From contig NZ_AYMP01000049.1 of assembly GCF_000633515.1 (NCBI RefSeq), positions 25,591 to 89,590 on the forward strand: a stretch of DNA of 64,000 bases, given 5' to 3'. Position 1 is the first letter of the stretch; each line of letters opens with the position of its first letter. Source of the DNA: Morganella morganii H1r. Its GTDB lineage: Bacteria > Pseudomonadota > Gammaproteobacteria > Enterobacterales > Enterobacteriaceae. The notes under the pieces are model-generated. The model did not search any database. It saw only the letters and a program-made list of their open reading frames with translations, and was not told where the DNA came from. This document shows, one piece after another, positions 9,467 to 18,645 of this stretch. Position numbers and translations under genes: made by a program.

Positions 9467-10757
9467 TAAGCGAGAAAGACCGACAGCCGCGTCATCGATG
9501 ATGACGTGGCTTTCTTATCTGGGTGATCTGCATACGCAGGTTATTGATATGGGACTGGAGCGTGTCGGTGCGGTGGCGGATATCATGAATCTGCGCTATC
9601 CCGCCCCGAAAGTCATTACCGTTTCCGGAACCAACGGCAAAGGCACCACCTGCCACACGCTCGAATCCATCCTGCTGGCAGCAGGGTTGCGGGTCGGGGT
9701 GTACAGTTCCCCGCATCTGGTGAATTACACCGAACGGGTGCGGATTCAGGGACAAAACCCGCCGGAAGCCGATTTTTGCCGTGTCTTTGCAGATATTGAC
9801 GCGCAGCGCGGCGATATCACACTGACCTATTTTGAAGCGGGCACACTGGCGGCACTGCAGCTGTTCCGCGAAGCCAGCCTTGATGTGGTGATTCTGGAGG
9901 TCGGCCTCGGCGGGCGTCTGGATGCCACTAATATCGTCGATTCTCATATCACCGCGATTACCAGTATCGCGCTGGATCACACCGACTGGCTCGGGGCTGA
10001 CCGTGAGCATATCGCCCGCGAGAAAGCCGGGATCTTCCGCCCGCACTGTGTGGCGGTGATCGGTGAGCCGGATGCCCCTTATACCATCGCTGATGTGGCA
10101 AACAAGCTGGAAACCCCGCTGTTCTGCCGTGCCGATGACTGGTCTTATAAAGAGCAGGGCGACCACTGGACGTGGCAGTGTGAGGATGAAACCCTCGAAA
10201 ATCTGCCGCTGCCGAATGTGCCGCTGGCAAATGCCGCGACCGCTCTTGCGGTGATCCATAATCTGCGTCAGGTGAAAGACAAAACCGGCCGCGCCATCAC
10301 CCGTGAGGCGATTGATACCGGGCTGCGTCAGGCACAATTGCCGGGCCGTTTCCAGATTGTCTCGCAACAACCGCTGACCGTGCTGGATGTGGCGCATAAC
10401 CCGCATGCCGCCGGTTATCTGGTCTCGAAACTGGCACAACTGCCGCGCACTGCGCACAGCCGTGTCCGGGCGGTGATCGGTATGCTGGGTGATAAAGATA
10501 TCAAAGGCACTCTGGCGGTGCTGGATGAGCAGGTGACTGACTGGTATGTCGCGCCGCTGACGGAACTGCGCGGCGCCCCGGCGGAACAGCTGGCGGAGCA
10601 CCTGACTGACCCGCAGCAGTTTGCGGATGTGGAAAGTGCCTGGGAACAGGCGTGCCGTGATGCGTCACCGGAGGATATCGTGGTGGTGTGCGGGTCATTC
10701 CACACAGTGGCGCATGTTATGGACGTTTTAGCGAAGGAAGGTGCGGGTGGCCAGTAA
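9459..10757 (+). CDS. folC: dihydrofolate synthase / folylpolyglutamate synthase
   Basis: A bifunctional Mur-ligase-type enzyme that adds glutamate to dihydropteroate and then extends the polyglutamate tail of folates. The P-loop [15 protein letters not shown] and the [10 protein letters not shown] and DVAHNPHA motifs are visible. The start is ambiguous: ATG 9459 overlaps the accD stop by eight bases and gives 432 residues (E. coli 422), whereas ATG codons at 9444 and 9405 are in frame without a better ribosome site. Coupling to accD translation is likely. The 3' end overlaps dedD by 11 bases. Confidence 0.93.
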   Translation: MSDKRERPTAASSMMTWLSYLGDLHTQVIDMGLERVGAVADIMNLRYPAPKVITVSGTNGKGTTCHTLESILLAAGLRVGVYSSPHLVNYTERVRIQGQNPPEADFCRVFADIDAQRGDITLTYFEAGTLAALQLFREASLDVVILEVGLGGRLDATNIVDSHITAITSIALDHTDWLGADREHIAREKAGIFRPHCVAVIGEPDAPYTIADVANKLETPLFCRADDWSYKEQGDHWTWQCEDETLENLPLPNVPLANAATALAVIHNLRQVKDKTGRAITREAIDTGLRQAQLPGRFQIVSQQPLTVLDVAHNPHAAGYLVSKLAQLPRTAHSRVRAVIGMLGDKDIKGTLAVLDEQVTDWYVAPLTELRGAPAEQLAEHLTDPQQFADVESAWEQACRDASPEDIVVVCGSFHTVAHVMDVLAKEGAGGQ

Positions 10758-11427
10758 ATTTCAGAATCGCTTAGTCGGAACCATTATCCTGGTTGCGGTG
10801 GGTGTGATTGTCCTGCCGGTGCTTTTGGACGGCGATAAGAAATATAACGAAGACCAGTTCGCAGCCATCCCGCTTATCCCGAAAGAAGGGGAGCAGGATG
10901 AGATTGATGCGGTGAATCCGATCAATCAGACCATGCCGACGATGCCGTCAGAAGGGGCATCCAGCGCTATGATTAGCGAAGCGGCACAAACCGGAACGGA
11001 AGACGGACCGGAAGAGGCGTCTGCGGGCGGCAGCACAACCTCTAATGTGCCGCCGGGTGCGGATCCGCTGCCACCGGTGGTGGTGCCGGATAAACAACCG
11101 CCGCCGAAACCGGAACCGAAACCTGAGCCAAAACCGGAACCTAAGCCGGAACCAAAACCTGAGCCGAAACCGGAACCCAAGCCGGAAAAAGCGCCTCAGG
11201 GACAGGCTTATGTTGTGCAGCTGGGTGCGTTATCCAATGCCCGCAAGGTCGAGGAAATTGTTGCCACCCTGCGGTTGTCCGGTTATCAGGTGTATACCGT
11301 GCCGCGCGGCAAACTGAAGCTGATTATGGTCGGGCCGTCTGCCTCGCAGGCAGAGCTGAAATCCTCGCTGGGGGAACTGAGACAGCTTACCGGGCTGGAT
11401 GGCCGGGTGCAGTCTTATAAACCGTAG
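10747..11427 (+). CDS. dedD: DedD, SPOR-domain cell-division protein
   Basis: An inner-membrane protein that goes to the division septum by binding denuded peptidoglycan. The order is a short cytoplasmic N-terminus, one membrane segment at about residues 8-26, a long Pro/Glu-rich periplasmic linker with an exact repeat (residues about 121-148) and a C-terminal SPOR domain starting QAYVVQLGAL. The GTG at 10747 is preferred to the GTG at 10741, because AAGGAAG ends six bases before it and the product then begins [12 protein letters not shown] as in E. coli. It is 226 residues long (E. coli 220). Confidence 0.94.
   Translation: MASKFQNRLVGTIILVAVGVIVLPVLLDGDKKYNEDQFAAIPLIPKEGEQDEIDAVNPINQTMPTMPSEGASSAMISEAAQTGTEDGPEEASAGGSTTSNVPPGADPLPPVVVPDKQPPPKPEPKPEPKPEPKPEPKPEPKPEPKPEKAPQGQAYVVQLGALSNARKVEEIVATLRLSGYQVYTVPRGKLKLIMVGPSASQAELKSSLGELRQLTGLDGRVQSYKP
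11107..11190 (+). repeat. KPEP-coding tandem repeat within dedD
   Basis: Six successive Lys-Pro-Glu-Pro units and a final Lys-Pro-Glu-Lys form a 28-residue stretch encoded by 84 bases. Synonymous codons vary between units (aaa/aag, gaa/gag, four proline codons), so the protein repeat is conserved while DNA identity is partly broken. Confidence 0.9.
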
Positions 11428-11474
11428 CAAATTTAAGGAATTAGCAATATCTGTTAATAAAATCAGTTAACTCT

Positions 11475-11516
11475 TTGCGGCGATTATAAATTTTTATTTC
11501 GCCGCAATTTATTTTC
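11475..11516 (+). terminator. terminator ending the folC-dedD transcript
   Basis: A nine-base perfect stem TTGCGGCGA/TCGCCGCAA with a 15-base AT-rich loop is followed by TTTATTTTC. It separates dedD from the purine-regulated cvpA promoter. Confidence 0.75.
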
Positions 11517-11536
11517 AGACAGAGCAAAAATCCGTT

Positions 11537-11565
11537 ACGCAAACGTTTTCGTTTTCTGTTAGAAT
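11537..11565 (+). promoter_or_regulatory. PurR operator and promoter of cvpA-purF-ubiX
   Basis: ACGCAAACGTTTTCGT at 11537-11552 differs from the palindromic PurR consensus ACGCAAACGTTTGCGT at one position and corresponds to the known E. coli cvpA-purF operator. A -10-like TAGAAT lies at 11560-11565, so PurR bound to the operator would cover the -35 region. Purine repression of the operon is therefore expected. Confidence 0.85.
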
Positions 11566-11606
11566 GCGCCCGTCACTGATGCCGGGGCATCAATTTGGAT
11601 AGTGAT

Positions 11607-12113
11607 ATGGTTTGGATTGATTACGCAATTATTGCAATTATTGCTTTCTCGGCATTAGTCAGCCTGGTTCGTGGTTTCGTTCGCGAAGCCTTATCGTTAG
11701 TGACCTGGGTCTGCGCGTTTTATGTGGCCAGCGAGTTTTTCCCGCTGCTGGCGGATTATTTTACGCGCTTTGATGACCCGCTGGTCCGCAACGGGATCGC
11801 TATCGCGATTTTATTTGTTGCGACACTGATTGTCGGCTCGGTGATTAACCATGTTATCGGTTCACTGGTTCAGCGGACAGGCTTATCAGGCACAGATCGT
11901 GTTCTCGGGGTTTGTTTTGGTGCTCTGCGCGGGGTGCTGATCGTGGCGGCAATTTTGTTCTTCCTCGACAGCTTCACACAGATGAATCAGAGCAGCGACT
12001 GGCAGCAGTCACAACTCATCCCCCAATTCAGTCATGTTATCAGGTGGTTCTTTGACTACCTCCAGAATGCGTCAAGTTTCCTGCCGGAGAATTTTCCTTC
12101 TCCGCCCGGCTGA
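11607..12113 (+). CDS. cvpA: CvpA membrane protein
   Basis: An inner-membrane protein first known for colicin V production in E. coli and later linked to envelope stress. The 168 residues contain four hydrophobic segments, with RGFVREALSLVTW near residue 25 and GLSGTDRVLG.CFGALRG at about 94-111 strongly conserved. The ATG at 11607 gives MVWIDYAII as in E. coli; the frame opens four codons earlier at 11595. It is the first gene after the PurR operator and 15 bases before purF. Confidence 0.94.
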   Translation: MVWIDYAIIAIIAFSALVSLVRGFVREALSLVTWVCAFYVASEFFPLLADYFTRFDDPLVRNGIAIAILFVATLIVGSVINHVIGSLVQRTGLSGTDRVLGVCFGALRGVLIVAAILFFLDSFTQMNQSSDWQQSQLIPQFSHVIRWFFDYLQNASSFLPENFPSPPG

Positions 12114-12128
12114 TGAGGAAAAAACTAC

Positions 12129-13646
12129 ATGTGTGGTATTGTTGGTATCGTTGGTTTTACGCAAGTCAATCAATCAATCTATGATGCGCTCACGGTGTTA
12201 CAGCACCGGGGCCAGGATGCAGCCGGTATCGCAACCATTGACAGTAACAATGGTTTCCGGCTCCGTAAAGCCAACGGACTGGTGAAAGATGTTTTCGAAA
12301 CCCGCCATATGCTGCGTTTACAGGGCACACTCGGGATTGGCCATGTCCGCTACCCGACCGCAGGCAGCTCCAGTGCATCGGAAGCACAGCCGTTTTATGT
12401 CAATTCACCGTTCGGTATCACCCTTGCGCACAACGGCAATCTGACCAATGCGCACACGCTGAAACATCAGCTGTTTGAAACAGCACGGCGTCATGTTAAT
12501 ACTACCTCCGATTCTGAAATCCTGCTCAACGTGCTGGCGTATGAGCTGGATCGCTTTGATGCGCACCCGCTGGAACCGGACAATATTTTTGCTGCGGTCA
12601 GCGCGATGCACACCAAAATCCGCGGCGCGTATGCCTGCGTGGCCCTGATTATCGGTCACGGCCTGCTGGCGTTCCGTGATCCGAACGGCATCCGGCCGCT
12701 GGTGCTCGGCAAGCGCGCCCTGAATGATGGCCGCGAAGAGTATATGGTAGCGTCTGAAAGTGTCGCACTGGATACCCTCGGCTTTGAATATCTGCGTGAT
12801 GTGGCACCGGGGGAAGCGGTGTATATCACGGAAACCGGGCAGCTCTACACCCGTCAGTGTGCGGCAAATCCGTCACTGACACCGTGCCTGTTTGAGTTTG
12901 TCTATTTCGCCCGTCCGGATTCCGTTATCGATAAAGTCTCTGTCTACAACGCCCGTCTGCGCATGGGTCAGAAACTCGGCGCGAAAATTGCCCGCGAGTG
13001 GGAAGATCTGGATATCGATGTGGTGATCCCGATTCCGGAAACCTCGATGGACAGCGCACTGGAAATCGCCCATATGCTGAATAAGCCGTACCGCCAGGGG
13101 TTTGTGAAAAACCGCTATGTGGGACGTACCTTTATCATGCCGGGCCAGCAGGAGCGCAAAAAATCCGTCCGCCGCAAACTTAATGCCAACCGTACTGAGT
13201 TCCGGGGCAAAAACGTGCTGCTGGTGGATGATTCCATTGTGCGCGGCACCACGTCAGAGCAGATTGTGGAGCTGGCACGGGAAGCCGGGGCGAAGAAAGT
13301 CTATTTTGCCTCTGCGGCGCCGGAAGTGCGTTTCCCTAACGTCTACGGCATCGATATGCCGAATGCCAACGAGTTAATTGCTCACGGTCGTGAAGCGGAT
13401 GAAATCTGCCGCCTGATTGGTGCGGATGCCCTGATTTTCCAGGATCTCAGTGACCTTATCGATGCGGTGCGTGAAGAGAACCCGGATATCCGCGGTCTTG
13501 AGGCATCGGTGTTTGATGGTATCTATGTCACCAAAGATATCGACCAGGATTATCTCGACTATGTGGAAAACTTACGTAAGGATGATGAATTAAAGTTGCG
13601 GGATCATAACGAAATTGAGAACCTTGAGATATATAATGAGGGTTAA
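12129..13646 (+). CDS. purF: amidophosphoribosyltransferase
   Basis: It catalyses the first committed step of purine synthesis, making phosphoribosylamine from PRPP and glutamine. The 505-residue protein begins MCGIVGIVG, so C2 becomes the N-terminal nucleophile of the glutaminase domain (to about residue 235). The phosphoribosyltransferase domain carries the PRPP motif [10 protein letters not shown] at residues 366-375. E. coli PurF has the same length and end. It is preceded by GAGGA and co-transcribed with cvpA under the PurR site. Confidence 0.97.
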   Translation: MCGIVGIVGFTQVNQSIYDALTVLQHRGQDAAGIATIDSNNGFRLRKANGLVKDVFETRHMLRLQGTLGIGHVRYPTAGSSSASEAQPFYVNSPFGITLAHNGNLTNAHTLKHQLFETARRHVNTTSDSEILLNVLAYELDRFDAHPLEPDNIFAAVSAMHTKIRGAYACVALIIGHGLLAFRDPNGIRPLVLGKRALNDGREEYMVASESVALDTLGFEYLRDVAPGEAVYITETGQLYTRQCAANPSLTPCLFEFVYFARPDSVIDKVSVYNARLRMGQKLGAKIAREWEDLDIDVVIPIPETSMDSALEIAHMLNKPYRQGFVKNRYVGRTFIMPGQQERKKSVRRKLNANRTEFRGKNVLLVDDSIVRGTTSEQIVELAREAGAKKVYFASAAPEVRFPNVYGIDMPNANELIAHGREADEICRLIGADALIFQDLSDLIDAVREENPDIRGLEASVFDGIYVTKDIDQDYLDYVENLRKDDELKLRDHNEIENLEIYNEG

Positions 13647-13669
13647 TCTTTTTTTTGTCAGGTGATGTT

Positions 13670-14263
13670 ATGAAAAAACTGATTGTGGGGCTGACCGGCG
13701 CAAGTGGTGCTGTCTATGGTGTGCGGTTGCTGGAGGTCCTGCAAACGGTGCCGGAAGTGGAAACCCACCTGATTGTCAGTCAGGCGGCCCGGCAGACACT
13801 GGCGCTGGAAACGGCATACAGTCTGCGGGACGTGCAGGCACTGGCGGATGTGGTACATGATGAGCGTGATATTGCCGCCTGTATTTCTTCCGGCTCTGTC
13901 AGAACCCTGGGGATGGTTATCCTGCCGTGTTCGGTGAAAACTCTGTCGGGGATTGTTCACAGCTACACGGACACCCTGGTGACCCGCGCGGCGGATGTGG
14001 TGCTCAAGGAAGGGCGCAAACTGGTGCTGGGTGTTCGCGAAACGCCGCTGCATCTGGGACATCTGCGGCTGATGACACAGGCGGCGGAAATCGGCGCGGT
14101 AATTATGCCGCCGATGCCCGCGTTTTATCACCAGCCGGAAACCGTGCAGGATATTATTGACCAGACGGTTAACCGTGTACTTGATCAGTTTGATATTTCA
14201 TTACAGGAAGATTTATTTACCCGCTGGAGCGGGGCGAAAAATCCCCGTTCCGGGCAGCCGTAA
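13670..14263 (+). CDS. ubiX: flavin prenyltransferase
   Basis: UbiX prenylates FMN to make the cofactor needed by UbiD decarboxylase in ubiquinone synthesis. The 197-residue protein starts MKKLIVGLTGASGAVYGVRL, with the FMN-binding GASGA loop; the later block SVKTLSGIVHSYTD and RETPLHLGHL are family hallmarks. The ATG at 13670 is chosen for the CAGGTG six bases upstream; an in-frame ATG at 13655 lacks such a site. It follows purF by 23 bases, as in E. coli. A short hydrophilic C-terminal tail extends beyond E. coli length (189). Confidence 0.94.
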   Translation: MKKLIVGLTGASGAVYGVRLLEVLQTVPEVETHLIVSQAARQTLALETAYSLRDVQALADVVHDERDIAACISSGSVRTLGMVILPCSVKTLSGIVHSYTDTLVTRAADVVLKEGRKLVLGVRETPLHLGHLRLMTQAAEIGAVIMPPMPAFYHQPETVQDIIDQTVNRVLDQFDISLQEDLFTRWSGAKNPRSGQP

Positions 14264-14271
14264 TCCGCAAT

Positions 14272-14299
14272 AACCCGGCCGTTTGTTTCCGGCCGGGTT
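14272..14299. terminator. hairpin between convergent ubiX and yfcH
   Basis: AACCCGGCC pairs perfectly with GGCCGGGTT across a ten-base loop in the 41-base gap between convergent genes. Neither side has a long T run, so it may be a weak two-way terminator. Confidence 0.55.
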
Positions 14300-14304
14300 C
14301 TGCC

Positions 14305-15216
14305 TTAATACTCCGCCGGACTGTCCAGTAAATCCCGCAGTGCTTCTTCCAGATTGATAAACCGGCAGCCGAACCCGGCTTCCTCCAGCCGTTTCGGCAG
14401 GGCATTCTGACCACCCAGCACCAGCACTGCCGCTTCTCCCATCAGTGTCTTTACCACAAACGCCGGTACACGCAGCAGATGCGGACGGTGCAGGATCTGC
14501 GCCAGTACCGCCGCAAATTGCTCATTATGGGACGGATAAGGCGCGGTCATATTGAACGGGCCGTTCTGCGCGGGGTCATCGAGCAGAAACAGAATGGCGC
14601 TGACCATGTCATTGATATGGATCCACGGCATATACTGACGACCGTTACCAACAGGTCCGCCGAGACCCGCGCGGTAGGCCGGCAGCAATTTTGCCAGTAC
14701 CCCGCCTTCCGGAGAGAGCACAATCCCGGTGCGCAGCAGACAGACGCGGGTTTTTTCACTCTGTGCCTTCATCGCCAGAGACTCCCAGCGGTCGCACAGG
14801 GTATGGGTAAATTCCGGGTTCGGTTCATCATCCTCCGTCACCACGGTTTGCCCCTGATCACCATACCAGCCAACGGCAGAGCCGGAGAGAAATACCGCCG
14901 GTGGCGTTTCACTGGCATTGATAAGCTCACTGAGCCGTTCAGTTATCTGCCAGCGGCTCTCACACAGCAGCTTTTTCTGCTCTTCACTCCAGCGTTTATC
15001 CGCGATAGGCTCACCGGCGAGGTTAATCACCGCATCGATATCATTAAGGTGCGTTATTTCGCTGAGCGAGTTGAGATTTTCTGCGGCTGAGCAAAAACGG
15101 GAATAGACTTTCTGCGGTGAGCGGCTCAGAACCACCACCTGATATTTCCGGGCAATCAGTGCCTGCACCAGCGGGGTGCCGATAAGCCCGGTGCCGCCTG
15201 TGATCAGAATACGCAT
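14305..15216 (-). CDS. yfcH: YfcH-type NAD-dependent epimerase family protein (TIGR01777)
   Basis: A 303-residue short-chain dehydrogenase/reductase relative. The N-terminus [20 protein letters not shown] carries the Rossmann GGTGLIG motif; a C-terminal DUF1731-type segment ends near [10 protein letters not shown]. The family's substrate is unknown. GGAGC lies six bases before the ATG at 15216; the frame opens 23 codons earlier (15285) without support. The gene faces ubiX and is divergent from yfcD. Confidence 0.88.
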   Translation of the reverse strand: MRILITGGTGLIGTPLVQALIARKYQVVVLSRSPQKVYSRFCSAAENLNSLSEITHLNDIDAVINLAGEPIADKRWSEEQKKLLCESRWQITERLSELINASETPPAVFLSGSAVGWYGDQGQTVVTEDDEPNPEFTHTLCDRWESLAMKAQSEKTRVCLLRTGIVLSPEGGVLAKLLPAYRAGLGGPVGNGRQYMPWIHINDMVSAILFLLDDPAQNGPFNMTAPYPSHNEQFAAVLAQILHRPHLLRVPAFVVKTLMGEAAVLVLGGQNALPKRLEEAGFGCRFINLEEALRDLLDSPAEY

Positions 15217-15473
15217 AGATGCTCCTTCTGCCGGTAGGTTTCTCTGACTATAGCAGTTTTTGCTGCCGGTGGATGTGATCAGCAAGAAAGAAAAACAATC
15301 ATAGAACCGCTATCAATTCTTGATATACTGATTCAAAGACCATAATGACCACTATCATTATTAGTTTGGTATATAAAAGCGGTATAAAGCAGAGGCCCGC
15401 AGATTAACCGCGTGTGCCACTGAAAAAACAGAAACAGTATCCGTAATACTGATAAAAAAGAAAAGGTTAGAGG

Positions 15474-16049
15474 ATGGAACAAGATAGCGCTATCGAGTGG
15501 GTGGACGTGGTCGATGAAAATAATGATGTTATCGGCCAGGCGACCCGCGAGCAGATGCGGGCGGAAAACCTGCGTCACCGGGCAACCTACATCGTTGTGC
15601 ATGACGGCATGGGAAAAATTCTTGTCCAGCGCAGAACTGAGCATAAAGATTTCTGTCCGGGCCTGCTGGATGCCACTGCCGGTGGTGTGGTGCAGCAGGG
15701 CGAACTGATGCTTGATTCTGCCCGGCGCGAAGCAGAGGAAGAACTCGGGATCGCCGGTGTGCCGTTTGCCGAGCACGGCCTGTTTTATTATGAAGAGCCG
15801 GTTTGCCGTGTCTGGGGCGGGTTATTCAGCTGTGTGACACACGGCCCGTTCGCGCTTCAGGAAAGCGAAGTATCAGAAGTGACCTGGCTGACCCCGGCTG
15901 AAATCACTGCCCGCTGTGATGAATTTACAGCAGATTCACTGAAGGCCCTTTCACTCTGGCTGACGCGGAATAATCAGAATTATACGCCGGCAGAGCGGCA
16001 GAAGCCGGTTACAGAGACTGAAGCTGAAATAAGCAGCGACAGCGAATAA
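15474..16049 (+). CDS. yfcD: YfcD-type Nudix hydrolase
   Basis: A 191-residue Nudix protein with the box [22 protein letters not shown], which binds the divalent metal used to cleave nucleoside-diphosphate-linked substrates. The N-terminal [15 protein letters not shown] is typical of the YfcD/IDI-like branch. The exact substrate is not known. GGTTAGAGG precedes the ATG. A terminator follows 11 bases after the stop, so it is monocistronic. The tail is longer than in E. coli (180 residues). Confidence 0.9.
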   Translation: MEQDSAIEWVDVVDENNDVIGQATREQMRAENLRHRATYIVVHDGMGKILVQRRTEHKDFCPGLLDATAGGVVQQGELMLDSARREAEEELGIAGVPFAEHGLFYYEEPVCRVWGGLFSCVTHGPFALQESEVSEVTWLTPAEITARCDEFTADSLKALSLWLTRNNQNYTPAERQKPVTETEAEISSDSE

Positions 16050-16060
16050 AAACCGGATAA

Positions 16061-16085
16061 GCCTGCAAATATGCGGGCTTTTTTA
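16061..16085 (+). terminator. terminator of yfcD
   Basis: A seven-base stem GCCTGCA/TGCGGGC (one G-U) with a four-base loop is followed by six T. Confidence 0.85.
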
Positions 16086-16449
16086 TATTTAAAAACCGGT
16101 AAGATAAAATGCAGACAGTAAATATTCCGGCAGAAGGAATATCATTGGATATAAGCCGGTATTATTCCCGTTATTCCGGTTTTGGCATTGACTTATTTTC
16201 CTGTAAACTTTCTTTCCGGATATAAACAATAATTCCACAATGTTTATCTGGTATTGTTTCTGACGTTTGTCCGGAAACGACCTGTTTATACAGTAAGAAT
16301 TAAAAACGACCAACACATTGAAATAGGGTTGTTTTATATATTTACACGGATGGGTTGTTAACGGAGGCTGTGATGTATGGCCGCAGGATAATAAGAATCA
16401 TCCTGAAATAAACGGAAGATAATAAAATACAACCTGAACGAGAGTAATA
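16086..16449. other. gene-free interval upstream of the M48 protease gene
   Basis: About 360 AT-rich bases. The only open frame, 75 codons on the minus strand, has no ribosome site or recognisable motif. It presumably carries the promoter of the gene at 16450; I could not fix -35/-10 elements with confidence. Confidence 0.5.
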
Positions 16450-18528
16450 ATGAGAAATAAATTAGCAGGATGGCTGTTATTATTACCGCTGCTTCTCACC
16501 ACCTGGGGTGCTATTCAGTATTGGCGGGTCAGTGATGCATATCAGTCTTACCAATTTGTCATGGCAGAGAAAGCGGATCTTCAGCATCTGATTGCCAAAA
16601 ATCCGGATACACAGATTATCTATGATGACGGGGAAACGGTATCTGCCGGTCAGCAGCTGGGAATGATCAACCGTGAACTGAATAAATACAGCAGTGAAAT
16701 TACGATGATTCTGGCCAGGGTGGGTATCAGTCAGGGGACTGTCGCCACCGGAATTTTATCATTGCTGTTCGGTGCCGGGGCGATTTACCTCTGTATCAGC
16801 AGCGGCCGTGCTGCCCGGCGCTCCCGCGATACACTGCTGAAGGTCTTTGCCCGCTGCCGCAAACTGCTGCCGTTTATCCTGACCGGGCAGATGACGCTGG
16901 TCGGCCTGAGCATCATTTGTGTGATGGCCTATGAAGCACTGTGGTTCGCCGGTAATTTCGCCATGAGCGGCGGCGGTGCAAAAATCATGGTTTTTATTCT
17001 GATCAGTATTGTGCTGATTACCTGGTACATCATCAAAGGGCTGTTTAAGCTGCGTAAGAGTTTTACAATGTTCCGCAGCGAACCGTCTGATGTGGCAGGG
17101 CATGCTGTCAGCCGTGAGGAAGCGCCGGGGCTGTGGCAGTGGGTGGATGAGATTGCCGCGAAAGTCGGCACAACGCCGCCGGATCATATTATTGCCGGTA
17201 TGATGGAATGCTTCTATGTGACATCTCACCGTATAATGCTGAATGAAAATCAGCTGATTGAAGGGAAAACCCTGTACTTCCCGCTGCTCTATTCCGCACT
17301 GCTCAACCGTGAGGAAGCCAGTGCGGTTATCGGGCATGAACTGGGGCACTTCACCGGCGAAGATACCACTTACAGCCTGAACTTTGCACCGATCTATGCC
17401 GGTATGAGCCACAGTATTTCGCTGGTGGCTAATGAGGTGGAAGATTACTACAGTAAAGTGATTATGAGCCCGTCGGTGTATCTCGGGATCTTTTTCCTTG
17501 AGCAGTTTGATTTCGCGGTCAGTCACTGGAGCCGTATCCGTGAACTGGAAGCGGACAAAGCCGGGGCATCGGTCAGTTCACCGGCGGCGGTGGCATCATC
17601 CCTGTTACGAATCTCCGCCGTCAGTGAGGTGATTTCGGAAACGCTGGGTGAGCTGTATGAAGGCACGCTGAAAACGGATGATTTATTACCGGTGGTGATG
17701 GCACGCCTGAGGGAGCGTGGTGTACCGGAAGCCGGTCAGTTTCTGAATGAGGCAACCAGCCACCCGAGCGACAGTCACCCGCAGACCCGTGCCCGTATTG
17801 AAGCGCTGTCTCAGGATATCAGTGATGAGTTGCTGGCAGCCGCTTCCCGCGAGGTACAATCGGATGATTACGCCAATATTGCGGATCTGTTCACGGATGC
17901 CAAAGCGCTTTCCATGATGCTGACAGCATCACTCTCCGGCATTGTTACGGAGTGCATCACACAGCGGACAGAAGCACTGGAAACCCTGCTGCATGAATCT
18001 GTGGTGGCAGATGAGGTGGTTATCAGTGAGGGCCGGAGAACATTCCGTGTGATGTTCACCTTTGGTCTGGTGGTTGTGGCCGGGATGGGGATTGCCGCCG
18101 TGAAACTCGGTGCGGAAAATCTGATAAGCTCCGGTGCGGTTCACGGCCTGTGGCTGCTGTTGTTGTTCTGGGGGGCGGCGTTTATGTACCGTGACAGAGG
18201 AAAAGCACCGCTGTTTGCTTTTCGTCACGGACAGCTGGTCAGTGATAAGCTGGTACAGGCGTATCCGCTGCACTACATTGTTGATTATGACATCACGGAT
18301 GTCTACGGTGTGGCGACGCTCACACTGCATGTGGCTGACGGGGCGCCTGCACCGGACATGGCAGTAAAAAACCGTTTCTTTAAATACGATGCCAAAAAGC
18401 AGAAGCTGATAATTATGATAGCGGGTGTCCGCATCTGGCAGGGAGAATCGTTATCGGCGCAGGATTTATCGGAGCTGGTACATGGGCAGTTACAGATGGC
18501 ACATGTGAAGCATGAGCTGAGGCAGTGA
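16450..18528 (+). CDS. membrane M48-family zinc metallopeptidase
   Basis: A 692-residue integral-membrane protein. The zinc motif HELGH is at residues 296-300, with the third ligand in LEADKAG around E367, as in M48 (HtpX/Ste24-like) peptidases. Hydrophobic segments lie near residues 8-20, 95-118, 140-165 and 178-197 before the catalytic domain, and two more at about 538-575 after it. The remaining C-terminal 110 residues are soluble. It is far larger than HtpX (about 290) and does not correspond to an E. coli gene I recognise. The site is cytoplasmic if topology follows the family. It stands alone, with its own terminator. Confidence 0.82.
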   Translation: MRNKLAGWLLLLPLLLTTWGAIQYWRVSDAYQSYQFVMAEKADLQHLIAKNPDTQIIYDDGETVSAGQQLGMINRELNKYSSEITMILARVGISQGTVATGILSLLFGAGAIYLCISSGRAARRSRDTLLKVFARCRKLLPFILTGQMTLVGLSIICVMAYEALWFAGNFAMSGGGAKIMVFILISIVLITWYIIKGLFKLRKSFTMFRSEPSDVAGHAVSREEAPGLWQWVDEIAAKVGTTPPDHIIAGMMECFYVTSHRIMLNENQLIEGKTLYFPLLYSALLNREEASAVIGHELGHFTGEDTTYSLNFAPIYAGMSHSISLVANEVEDYYSKVIMSPSVYLGIFFLEQFDFAVSHWSRIRELEADKAGASVSSPAAVASSLLRISAVSEVISETLGELYEGTLKTDDLLPVVMARLRERGVPEAGQFLNEATSHPSDSHPQTRARIEALSQDISDELLAAASREVQSDDYANIADLFTDAKALSMMLTASLSGIVTECITQRTEALETLLHESVVADEVVISEGRRTFRVMFTFGLVVVAGMGIAAVKLGAENLISSGAVHGLWLLLLFWGAAFMYRDRGKAPLFAFRHGQLVSDKLVQAYPLHYIVDYDITDVYGVATLTLHVADGAPAPDMAVKNRFFKYDAKKQKLIIMIAGVRIWQGESLSAQDLSELVHGQLQMAHVKHELRQ

Positions 18529-18548
18529 TTTTCTGCTGAAATACAGGG

Positions 18549-18571
18549 AACCGCCGCAAGGCGGTTTTTTT
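18549..18571 (+). terminator. terminator of the M48 protease gene
   Basis: AACCGCC/GGCGGTT stem with a GCAA tetraloop and seven T, 21 bases after the stop. Confidence 0.88.
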
Positions 18572-18581
18572 GACGGGATGT

Positions 18582-18616
18582 ATAAAAAATCCCGGCGGGG
18601 AAACCCGGCCGGGATT
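18582..18616 (-). terminator. terminator of ackA-pta
   Basis: Read on the minus strand, AATCCCGGC pairs with GCCGGGATT, followed by a T run (TTTTTAT). It lies 30 bases past the pta stop. Confidence 0.8.
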
Positions 18617-18645
18617 ATTGTCTGTGACTTTTCAGTCAGCAGAAC

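Noticed and set aside
10926..11180. Glycine/serine-rich minus-strand frame (GSGFGSG repeats)
   Set aside because: It is the antisense shadow of the KPEP repeat in dedD.
16089..16316. 75-codon minus-strand open frame upstream of the M48 gene
   Set aside because: No ribosome site or motif, and it overlaps the yfcD terminator region.
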